A stretch of 57,735 bases of DNA from an uncultured Erysipelotrichaceae bacterium. Lineage in GTDB: Bacteria; Bacillota_I; Bacilli_A; Erysipelotrichales; Erysipelotrichaceae. A program made the position numbers and the translations under genes. Shown piece after piece: positions 51,483-57,735 of the stretch. The notes under the pieces were generated by a model that saw nothing but the letters and a program-made list of their open reading frames with translations, searched no databases and was not told the origin of the DNA. Each line of letters opens with the position of its first letter. The stretch's first letter is position 1. The stretch lies in NCBI GenBank assembly GCA_902775735.1, contig CACYNH010000013.1, positions 1 to 57,735 of the forward strand, written 5' to 3'.

Positions 51483-51887
51483 TCATACGTCTTTTTTGTT
51501 TGTGTCGATTGTCTTTGCGAACACGTAATACCTCTGGTAGAGGAACTCGGTGGTGAAGTTGAGAATCATGTTAATCGCGGTGGCGATATATTCATTGAGT
51601 CCAAGCCCCATGGTCAGCCAGTGTTCCAGCATGGTGGACAGCGGCGTAAAGACAGCGTAGTATAAGGCAACCTTCAGCATCGCCGAAGGAATATTGCCGG
51701 CCGACTGGAAGGTGAACTTCCGGTTCAGGGTAAAGTTCCAGAGAACCGATAAGACCAGACCGCAGAGATAGGACAGCCAGTAAGGGGCGTGCAGGATTTC
51801 GTTCATTAATGTGAATGTGCCGATCTCAATCAGTCCTGCGCTGATTGAGAAGAATGTGAATTTGATAAACCGCAGTGTTTCTTTCAT
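51483..51887 (-). CDS. GtrA-family membrane protein
   Basis: 134 residues with four membrane helices and the family motifs (FIKFTFFSISAGLIEIGTF; LSYLCGLVLSVLWNFTLNRKFTF; YYAVFTPLSTMLEHWL; INMILNFTTEFLYQRYYVF). GtrA proteins are thought to move lipid-linked sugars across the membrane for wall polysaccharide modification. No glycosyltransferase partner is adjacent. The ATG at 51887 comes 7 bases after TATAAT and has no ribosome binding site, so the message is probably leaderless; the longer frame starts upstream of the promoter box. Confidence 0.88.
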   Translation of the reverse strand: MKETLRFIKFTFFSISAGLIEIGTFTLMNEILHAPYWLSYLCGLVLSVLWNFTLNRKFTFQSAGNIPSAMLKVALYYAVFTPLSTMLEHWLTMGLGLNEYIATAINMILNFTTEFLYQRYYVFAKTIDTNKKDV

Positions 51888-51894
51888 GACCACT

Positions 51895-51900
51895 ATTATA
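51895..51900 (-). promoter_or_regulatory. -10 box of the GtrA gene (leaderless)
   Basis: TATAAT (51900-51895, minus strand), 7 bases, ATG at 51887. Confidence 0.6.
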
Positions 51901-51925
51901 GTCTTTTCTCCGGGTTTGAGCATGG

Positions 51926-51951
51926 AAAAAGGAACAGCCGTAACTGTTCCT
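51926..51951 (-). terminator. Terminator left behind the flavodoxin remnant
   Basis: GGAACAG/CTGTTCC stem followed by TTTTTC on the minus strand, 12 bases after the stop of the remnant. Confidence 0.75.
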
Positions 51952-51963
51952 CATGAATGAGAA

Positions 51964-52124
51964 TTACTGATTCAGACCGTTGTCACTCATCCATTGATCG
52001 ATCTGCGACTGAACGGAAGCGAAGTCATTCTGAACTGTTTTGCCTGTCAGTGCCAGACCGTCTCTGACATCAGCATCAGGAATGACGGAACGGATCTGTT
52101 TCCGGAAGTGCAGAGAAACATGGA
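51964..52124 (-). pseudogene. C-terminal remnant of a flavodoxin-like gene
   Basis: On the minus strand an open frame of about 53 codons reads IRSVIPDADVRDGLALTG, continues KTVQNDFASVQSQIDQWMSD and ends NGLNQ-stop. This order (an acidic 'P-D-A-x-V-x-D-G-L-x-L-x-G' strand, then a final helix) matches the C-terminus of flavodoxins of the Flavodoxin_4 type found in gut Bacillota. There is no start codon, no N-terminal FMN-binding part, and an in-frame stop near 52134. The former terminator is still present. The recQ promoter lies at the break. Confidence 0.6.
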
Positions 52125-52129
52125 CCTTT

Positions 52130-52138
52130 TGTTATAAT
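52130..52138 (+). promoter_or_regulatory. Extended -10 promoter of recQ (leaderless)
   Basis: TGT-TATAAT (52130-52138), 7 bases, ATG at 52146. There is no ribosome binding site; GGG at 52140-52142 is too close to the start codon. Confidence 0.6.
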
Positions 52139-52145
52139 AGGGTTC

Positions 52146-53921
52146 ATGACACCATTGGAAACATTAAAAAACTATTTCGGATTTGATCAATACCGGCCGG
52201 GACAGAAACAGATCATAGACGCCATGATGAACGGCCGTGATGTGCTTGCGGTCATGCCCACAGGTGCCGGAAAATCAATCTGTTACCAGATTCCCGCTTT
52301 GTGCATGGATGGCATTACTCTGGTTGTTTCACCTTTAATCTCCCTGATGAAAGACCAGGTGAGTTCCCTTGTGCAGGCAGGTGTGCCGGCGGCTTATCTG
52401 AACAGTTCTCTTTCTGCCGCACAGTATACAAAAGCCCTGCAGCTGTTTCAGGCAGGGAAATACAAAATCGTTTATATCGCGCCGGAAAGGCTTCTGACGG
52501 ACCGTTTTATTCAATGTATCCGCGGAAAGAAGATCGCCATGGTCGCCGTGGATGAAGCCCATTGCATTTCCCAATGGGGACAGAACTTCCGCCCGGATTA
52601 TCTGAAGATTCCTGTTTTCATCAGCCTTCTCGGATACCGTCCTGTCATCGGCGCGTTTACCGCGACTGCGACAGATCAGGTCAAAGAAGATATCCTGAAT
52701 AATCTGGAACTGAATGATCCCTTCCGGCTTACAGCAGGTTTTGACAGACCCAACCTTTTCTTCAGTGTCATTCATACCGAAGACAAAGATAAAGTGATTT
52801 TAAAACTGCTGAGGCAGTACAGAAAGAAATCAGGAATCATCTACTGCGCCACACGGAACCATGTCGAGGAAGTCACGGAAATGCTTTGTGACCATGGGTA
52901 TAAGGCAGTCGGCTATCATGCCGGGATGTCCGAGGAAACAAGGCGGAAAAACCAGGAAAGCTTCTCAGATGATTCAACGCCTGTGATCGCGGCGACAAAC
53001 GCGTTCGGCATGGGAATTGATAAATCCAATGTATCTTTCGTCATTCATGACCATATGCCGATGTCCATGGAAGCCTATTACCAGGAAGCCGGAAGAGCCG
53101 GACGCGATGGTGAACCGGCCGACTGTATCCTGCTGTACAGTGAAGATGATGTTTCACTGAACAAATATATTCTTGAGCATTCCGAGCCAAATCCTGCCTA
53201 TTCGGAAGAAATGCAGAAAATGATCCGCAAGCGTGATCTGGAACGCCTGAAAGTGATGAAGAAATACGCGGAAACTTCAGAATGCCTGCGTCACTATATT
53301 CTTTCCTATTTCGGGGAAGACAGTCCTGCCTACTGCGCTTCATGCTCCAGCTGCCGCGATCATTTCACGGAAACCGACATCACTATCGAAGCCCAGAAGA
53401 TCTTAAGCGCAGTCATCCGCACCGGACAGAGATACGGCATCGGTATGGTCATTGATGTGCTATGCGGCAGGGTCACCGAAAGAGTCGAAGAAAAAGGTTT
53501 TGACAAGCTTTCGGTATTCGGAATCCTTGACTGCGGACGAAAGGAAGCGGAAAGTCTGATCAAGGAACTTGAGTGGCAGGGCTATCTCCACGCTTCCGAT
53601 GACCAGTACCAGGTTCTGACCTGCGATCCGTCCGCAGGCAATGTGTTAAAAGGGCTGAAGAAAGTCACCCGGTTTGTCCCGAAATCCAGAGTCAGTTCCT
53701 TTTCTGAAGCGGATGAGGAGCTTCTTGAAAAACTCCGGCAGATGCGCCTCAGTGAAGCGCGCAATGAAAAAGTGCCCGCCTATACCATCTTCAGCGACGC
53801 TGTACTGAAGCAGATTGTGCAGAAGAAGCCGAAATCAGCCGCACAGTTAAAGCAGATCAGCGGCATCGGAAAGAAAAAAGCGCAGAAATACGGCAAAAAG
53901 ATTCTGAATATTGTGAAATGA
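52146..53921 (+). CDS. recQ: ATP-dependent DNA helicase RecQ
   Basis: 591 residues. Helicase motifs: GYFGFD..RPGQ-type start (FGFDQYRPGQKQII), Walker A MPTGAGKS, DEAH box, TATA, and motif VI QEAGRAGRDG. The zinc domain has CLRHYILSYFG followed by CASCSSC, and the C-terminus is an HRDC domain (KIPAYTIF-like VPAYTIFSD; LKQISGIGKKKAQKYG). RecQ unwinds recombination intermediates and stalled forks. The length is normal. The ATG follows TATAAT by 7 bases, so translation is probably leaderless. Confidence 0.97.
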   Translation: MTPLETLKNYFGFDQYRPGQKQIIDAMMNGRDVLAVMPTGAGKSICYQIPALCMDGITLVVSPLISLMKDQVSSLVQAGVPAAYLNSSLSAAQYTKALQLFQAGKYKIVYIAPERLLTDRFIQCIRGKKIAMVAVDEAHCISQWGQNFRPDYLKIPVFISLLGYRPVIGAFTATATDQVKEDILNNLELNDPFRLTAGFDRPNLFFSVIHTEDKDKVILKLLRQYRKKSGIIYCATRNHVEEVTEMLCDHGYKAVGYHAGMSEETRRKNQESFSDDSTPVIAATNAFGMGIDKSNVSFVIHDHMPMSMEAYYQEAGRAGRDGEPADCILLYSEDDVSLNKYILEHSEPNPAYSEEMQKMIRKRDLERLKVMKKYAETSECLRHYILSYFGEDSPAYCASCSSCRDHFTETDITIEAQKILSAVIRTGQRYGIGMVIDVLCGRVTERVEEKGFDKLSVFGILDCGRKEAESLIKELEWQGYLHASDDQYQVLTCDPSAGNVLKGLKKVTRFVPKSRVSSFSEADEELLEKLRQMRLSEARNEKVPAYTIFSDAVLKQIVQKKPKSAAQLKQISGIGKKKAQKYGKKILNIVK

Positions 53922-54527
53922 AAAAAGACCTTACCCTCAAGGCCTGTGGAATCATTTATTCTAACAGCACAGGGACAGCCCTGCCGGAAAGATCGGCAGG
54001 GGGATGAGTGAGCTCATGCGTCTTCCCTGACAGAGATGTCCTCGCAGCTGTGAAGCTGTTTCCTGTTTCTCCGTATTTTTCACATGTGCTCTTTGTGTGC
54101 TGCTGATGCGCAGGCGGGGCACAACCAGAATTATGCCCCTGCCTTGCAGCAGCGTTCAGAGAGAACATGGGGGATTCCGGTACCGCTGGCGGAGGACAGA
54201 CGGACCGGTGCTATTGGCAGCCTCAGCGGAGTCGGATTATTTTTGAGGCCCAACACAGAATATTGCGGGTCCTTCTTAAACACTCATCCGGAATATGGGC
54301 TTTATCTGGCTTAAAGTACACATATCCGATGAGACCCCAGGGAGGATCGCATAAACCGTCAGCCGGACACCGGTTCAGAATGAAAAGCGTTCCCATATGC
54401 ATTGCGTGTTGATCGCCGGCTGGTACGGTCTGAAAAAGTATAATTGATGAAATGCGTTCCGTGCCAAGCCGACAATCACCTGTGCTTTGCCGATTATCCC
54501 AAAGCGGCCGGTGCTTTCTGTGTAGAT
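53922..54527. other. 606-base region without a supported gene
   Basis: It holds a strong hairpin CCCTGCCG/CGGCAGGG with loop GAAAGAT (53979-54001) but no T-run. Several short open frames exist on both strands, none with a ribosome binding site or recognisable product. On the minus strand one frame stays open from inside the kinase 3' end to about 54237 (over 95 codons) and includes a 57-codon ATG frame (MGTLFILNRCPADG...), also without a site. I looked for tmRNA, RNase P, SRP and 6S RNA signatures by eye and found none. It may contain a decayed gene or a structured RNA. Confidence 0.4.
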
Positions 54528-55850
54528 TTAAGAGGTCTGCTTTTCTGTGTCGCGTCTGAGCGGAATGGCGACATTGCTGAAGAAACGGGTTCCCTCATGT
54601 GAGAACTGCGCGACGCCGCCATAGCTTTCCGCAGTGGAAGCGATCGAGGAAAGGCCGATGCCGTCGCGGCTGTGCCTTAATGAAATATACTCCCTGTCTT
54701 TCTTCCGTATGGTTCCGTTGAAGGTATTTACAGCGACAATATAAAGCTGGGTGTGATCCTCTGTAAGGATTGTGAGCTGAATTGCTTTTTCCTGAGCAGT
54801 CTGGCAGGCAGTCACCGCGTTTTCAAGAATATTGCCGGTCATACTGCAGAGATCGACATCGGAAACGGGCAGTTCGTCATCAACGGAAACCCGCAGGCTG
54901 AATCTGATCCCGTTCAGTTTGGTGACATGAACAAAATAGTTGAGCAGTGCGTTGAGGGCGTTATTGCCGCAGTACAGCTGGATTTCATTTTTCGGCATGA
55001 CCTCGGCATACTGATCCAGATATTCTCCAAGAGCCTCCATATTTCCGGCATGATAAAGTTCCGACATCGTCATAATACTGTGGCGGAAATCATGGCGTGT
55101 CTTTTCGGAAGCTTTGATATATTTCTGCTGCGACTGGAACTGGCTTTCCTGCATTTCATAGATACGGTCACGTTCCTTCATTTTACTGATGGTCAGGGTA
55201 CTGGAGATGGAGGAGGACAGAATAATCAGCATCAGAGTCCCTATAAGCAGCTGCTCGGAAATGATCAAAAGAATATTGAAAGTCATCATTTCTTCATGAA
55301 ACAGCAGGTATGTCAAAGGATATAACGCTATGTTGGAACACGCAGTGACAGCTGAAAACAGAATGAGCGCATACCACACCAGCGGGGAGATCTGCTGGTC
55401 GACAAGAAACTTTCCGTATTTGATGAAGGGACTGCCCAGCAGGTACGCGGCCAGGACTGTGATTCCGAGCTGAAATAAAGAAAACTGCAGTGTATATGTT
55501 CCAAGACCTGAAGAAGGATTGATAAAAGCGTCAAAACAGGCGGCATAGTTGGTGAGAATGGAAAGAAGCGCGACAACGACGGAAAACACCCCAAGTGTTT
55601 TTCTCAGGGGCAGCTTCAGGCTGAAATGATAAATCAGAAAGCAGAGCGGAAATACAGCAGGCAGCAGGTCATTCGAGCGCAGCTGATATTTCCATGTCAG
55701 ATAGGACATGATCCCGATCATTGCAAACAGCCCTGCCAGTATCGCCGCAAAAGTCCGCATTGACTTGTTTTTCAGTCTGTCCCTCACAGGCAGATAACAA
55801 AGAGCCGCAGCCGGCAGACAGATCAGATTGGCCAGTAATATCTTCAGCAT
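54528..55850 (-). CDS. GHKL sensor histidine kinase, AgrC/ComD-like
   Basis: 440 residues. The N-terminal half has about six membrane helices (MLKILLANLICLPAAALCYL onward to LLIGTLMLIILSSS). A coiled linker (SKMKERDRIYEMQESQFQSQ) leads to the HPK10-type phospho-acceptor box TRHDFRHSIM and the ATPase N-box GNILENAVTAC; the G-box is SRDGIGLSSI. It is typical of quorum-sensing peptide receptors in Bacillota. It follows the LytTR regulator gene by 13 bases in the same operon. No AgrB/AgrD or ComC-like gene is adjacent. GGGG lies 8 bases upstream of the start at 55850. Confidence 0.9.
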   Translation of the reverse strand: MLKILLANLICLPAAALCYLPVRDRLKNKSMRTFAAILAGLFAMIGIMSYLTWKYQLRSNDLLPAVFPLCFLIYHFSLKLPLRKTLGVFSVVVALLSILTNYAACFDAFINPSSGLGTYTLQFSLFQLGITVLAAYLLGSPFIKYGKFLVDQQISPLVWYALILFSAVTACSNIALYPLTYLLFHEEMMTFNILLIISEQLLIGTLMLIILSSSISSTLTISKMKERDRIYEMQESQFQSQQKYIKASEKTRHDFRHSIMTMSELYHAGNMEALGEYLDQYAEVMPKNEIQLYCGNNALNALLNYFVHVTKLNGIRFSLRVSVDDELPVSDVDLCSMTGNILENAVTACQTAQEKAIQLTILTEDHTQLYIVAVNTFNGTIRKKDREYISLRHSRDGIGLSSIASTAESYGGVAQFSHEGTRFFSNVAIPLRRDTEKQTS

Positions 55851-55863
55851 TGCGGTTCCCCTG

Positions 55864-56589
55864 CTAAACAGCCGACGCTTTCCGGATGGACGCAAACTTA
55901 TAATTCAGCCATTTCTGTTTTATGTCCCGTTCTTTTTTGACATGAATCGGGAAAATATCCCCGTTTTTCATAATGCACTGCTTATTCTGGATCTGCTCAA
56001 CACAGTCCATGTTCACCAGAATTCCCTTGATCAGAATCAAGAAACGGGAATCCATCTGTTCCTGCACACTGGAAAAAGTCATACGGGTCCTGTATCTGCG
56101 CCCCTGCGTGTCCTTGATGAGAAGATAGTTTCTGTCCGTTTCAACAGAGACGATCTCCGCGAAGGAGAGACTGTATTCATGACGGTCATAGGCAAAGCAG
56201 AAACGGCTGTCTGTTTCTGTTCTGAGACGAAGGATGTGATCCATGAACCGGAATACCTCCTCATTCTGAGTCGGCTTGGTCAGATAGGCGGACGCAAAGA
56301 CAGAAAAGGCCTCGGAACGGAAAGCTTCGCTGGTCGTCAGGAAAACAATGGCAGTATCTTCATCCGTTTCCCGGATCTTTTCAGCAGTGCTGATTCCGGA
56401 CATTCCGTTCATGAATATGTCAAGAAACACAGCCGTATATTGAAATGGCTGATATGTTTTAAGGAACTCTTCGCCGCTCTGAAAATGACCGGTCTCAACG
56501 CTGAGCCGGTTCATGACTGCATACTGTTTCAGGATCTGCTCCAGATGAAGACGGTCCCTTTCATTGTCATCCACAATCGCTATATTCAT
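55864..56589 (-). CDS. LytTR-family response regulator, AgrA/ComE-like
   Basis: 241 residues. Receiver domain 1-120 with the acidic pair at 7-8 (IVDDNE), phospho-acceptor Asp57 (VFLDIF) and Lys in LTKPTQ; LytTR DNA-binding domain about 140-238 (IVSVETDRNYLLIKDTQG; FSSVQEQMDSRFLILIKGILVN). The start at 56589 has AAAGG upstream and a TATAAT box near 56611. It forms an operon with the GHKL kinase. AgrA-like proteins bind imperfect direct repeats about 12 bases apart; none was identified with certainty here. Confidence 0.92.
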   Translation of the reverse strand: MNIAIVDDNERDRLHLEQILKQYAVMNRLSVETGHFQSGEEFLKTYQPFQYTAVFLDIFMNGMSGISTAEKIRETDEDTAIVFLTTSEAFRSEAFSVFASAYLTKPTQNEEVFRFMDHILRLRTETDSRFCFAYDRHEYSLSFAEIVSVETDRNYLLIKDTQGRRYRTRMTFSSVQEQMDSRFLILIKGILVNMDCVEQIQNKQCIMKNGDIFPIHVKKERDIKQKWLNYKFASIRKASAV

Positions 56590-56826
56590 ACACGCACTGC
56601 CTTTTATCATTTTATTATATTGCGTATATGCATTCATGCTGTACGCCATTTTTCACTTCTTCGATTCCGCTTATCCCGGAACCGGCATCTGTTTTCAGTC
56701 CCACGGATACCCTTTTCAGATACAAGCGGCGCAAACCGATTGAGGAATGGTTGTCTGTTTACTCCATTGTCATTCAGAGTCTGCTGTGCTACATTTCCAT
56801 ACGCAATACAGCAAGGTAAACACAGC

Positions 56827-57570
56827 ATGGAAAAAGACTGCACTGAACATAACGGAAACATTCTATTTGAAAAGAAGTGGGCGGTCTGCGGCAACAGCTT
56901 CACTGCCGGCGTCAGCGGAAGTGTCTTTGAGGACGGCATCTGCAAAGGCATGCCCAAAACATATCCCTACTTCATCGCTTCACGCAATCACATGAAGATT
57001 TACCGCTTCTTCGAAGGCGGCAGAACGCTGGGCTATCCAGCAGATCACACATTTCATAACAGCTTGTGCGATCCGGAAGCGGACTGTTATTACCGCAATA
57101 TTCCGGAAGAAGCGGATTACATCACGATCTATCTTGGCATCAATGATTCCCACCATGAACATGGAAAGGCAAAGGACGGGGAAGATCCGACCGGTCCGAT
57201 TCCCATCGGGACAATGGAGGACACAGGCACAGCGACTTATTGCGGGGCGTGGAATGAGGTGCTTTCCTGGCTGATCGTCAACCGTCCCTTCGCCCATATC
57301 GGCATTCTGGTTTCCAACGGCTGCGACCGTGAGGAATACAGAACAGTGCAGATCAATATGGCATTGAAATACGGCATTCCCTATATTGATCTCAACGGCG
57401 ACCGCTTTACCCCGGTCATGATCCGCTCGCAGAATCCGGATATCTCTGATGAAGTGAAACACGCGGTCATGTTAAAACAGGCGGTGGATTATCCTCATAA
57501 CACGCACCCCAATGATGAAGCCCATGCGTATGAGTCCTGTTTCATTGAAGACTTCCTGCGCAGAATCTGA
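56827..57570 (+). CDS. SGNH/GDSL hydrolase
   Basis: 247 residues without a signal peptide. Block I VCGNSFTAG (Ser near residue 23), block III IYLGINDSHH and block V NTHPNDEAH give the Ser/Asn/Asp-His set. AAGG lies 10 bases before the chosen ATG; the frame is open far upstream by chance, antisense to the response regulator. It is divergent from the two-component operon and could be one of its targets. The substrate is unknown, though sugar or peptide esters are usual for the group. Confidence 0.82.
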   Translation: MEKDCTEHNGNILFEKKWAVCGNSFTAGVSGSVFEDGICKGMPKTYPYFIASRNHMKIYRFFEGGRTLGYPADHTFHNSLCDPEADCYYRNIPEEADYITIYLGINDSHHEHGKAKDGEDPTGPIPIGTMEDTGTATYCGAWNEVLSWLIVNRPFAHIGILVSNGCDREEYRTVQINMALKYGIPYIDLNGDRFTPVMIRSQNPDISDEVKHAVMLKQAVDYPHNTHPNDEAHAYESCFIEDFLRRI

Positions 57571-57589
57571 AAAAAACATCTCAACAATA

Positions 57590-57614
57590 AAGACCCTGTG
57601 GAATGCAGGGTCTT
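57590..57614. terminator. Hairpin after the last hydrolase gene
   Basis: Perfect 9-bp stem AAGACCCTG/CAGGGTCTT with a 7-base loop. The T-run is short on both strands (TT on plus, TTTATT on minus). Confidence 0.5.
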
Positions 57615-57653
57615 AACTGTATTGAATCAAATTGTCCGGCTCTCCAAATTCCA

Positions 57654-57690
57654 TGGGGGACTTCATTCGTGGGGGACCTTCATGGGGGAC
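57654..57690. repeat. Three TGGGGGAC repeats at the right edge
   Basis: TGGGGGAC at 57654-57661, 57670-57677 and 57683-57690, with CTTCAT-like spacers, followed by the inverted repeat ATCTGA/TCAGAT (57718-57723, 57729-57734). Clustered short repeats of this kind occur at the ends of IS21-type elements; the transposase would lie outside the window. Confidence 0.35.
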
Positions 57691-57735
57691 CGGATCTGAA
57701 TAGCTAAAATCAACGGTATCTGATTGATTCAGATG

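Noticed and set aside
53979..54001. GC-rich hairpin after recQ as a terminator or known RNA
   Set aside because: It has no T-run and lies 58 bases past the stop, and I could not match it to tmRNA, SRP RNA, RNase P or 6S RNA. It was kept only as part of an unexplained region.
55828..57570. A 580-codon plus-strand frame over the two-component genes and the last hydrolase
   Set aside because: Only 56827-57570 encodes a recognisable protein. The upstream part is antisense to the response regulator and reads as low-complexity, with no ribosome binding site.
57654..57690. TGGGGGAC repeats as a CRISPR array
   Set aside because: The units are 8 bases with 5-8 base spacers, far too short for a CRISPR repeat-spacer pattern.

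Overview
The window looks like part of the chromosome of a low-to-mid GC, strictly fermentative, probably gut-associated Bacillota bacterium, most likely of the Erysipelotrichia. The basis is AGGAGG-type ribosome binding sites, Gram-positive lipoprotein and secretion signals without any outer-membrane gene, several S-layer-homology (SLH)-like surface proteins, an iron alcohol dehydrogenase behind a Rex-like box, ferredoxin-type flavoproteins, RpiR regulators and standard TGA stops. No rRNA, CRISPR array or complete transposase gene is present. The assignment to a class is inference.

Layout. Positions 1-3700 are the right end of an integrated element: a LexA/CI-type (S24) repressor, an AlbA_2/GHKL ATPase protein and a tyrosine integrase whose gene ends next to the 3' end of tRNA-Gly. 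Positions 3771-4324 hold six tRNA genes (Val, Thr, Tyr, Gln, Lys, Gly) in one minus-strand operon with a clear promoter and terminator. From 4.5 to 24.8 kb come housekeeping and metabolic genes: alanine racemase, a YkuE-like phosphoesterase, a ROK sugar kinase, a TetR regulator with a FucO-type dehydrogenase, MTA/SAH nucleosidase, MATE exporter, MscS channel, a Cthe_2159-like lipoprotein, a FeoA-FeoB fusion under a DtxR-like operator, an extracellular FMN/FAD reductase, an RpiR regulator, a HIT protein, an SGNH hydrolase, a STAS-kinase fusion, a lipoprotein and a pRiA4b ORF-3-like protein.

From 24.9 to 50.8 kb the region is dominated by four large secreted proteins that share nearly the same three SLH-like repeats. 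Their N-terminal parts differ: a double hydrolase, two Ig-like (BIG2) proteins that are paralogs, and a CotH-type kinase. Between them lie an RpiR regulator, the remnant of a surface protein followed by a 47-codon double-glycine-leader peptide gene, an aldo/keto reductase with ferredoxin domain, a NifX-like/Cys-His-linker/SlyD-type fusion, a lysoplasmalogenase-like membrane protein, a barstar-like/GNAT protein, a LysR/6-phospho-beta-glucosidase/MFS group, and a TetR-linked pair of flavoproteins.

From 51 kb to the right end are GtrA, a flavodoxin C-terminal remnant, RecQ, a 600-base stretch without a supported gene, an AgrC/AgrA-like two-component pair, an SGNH hydrolase and, at the edge, short direct repeats that may be the end of an insertion sequence.

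Recurring themes are iron and redox handling (Feo fusion, Rex-like box, metal-binding NifX-SlyD protein, FMN lipoprotein, several Fe-S flavoproteins), cell-surface display through an unusual cysteine-containing SLH variant, and leaderless transcripts: at least five genes have a -10 box ending only 6-8 bases before the start codon.
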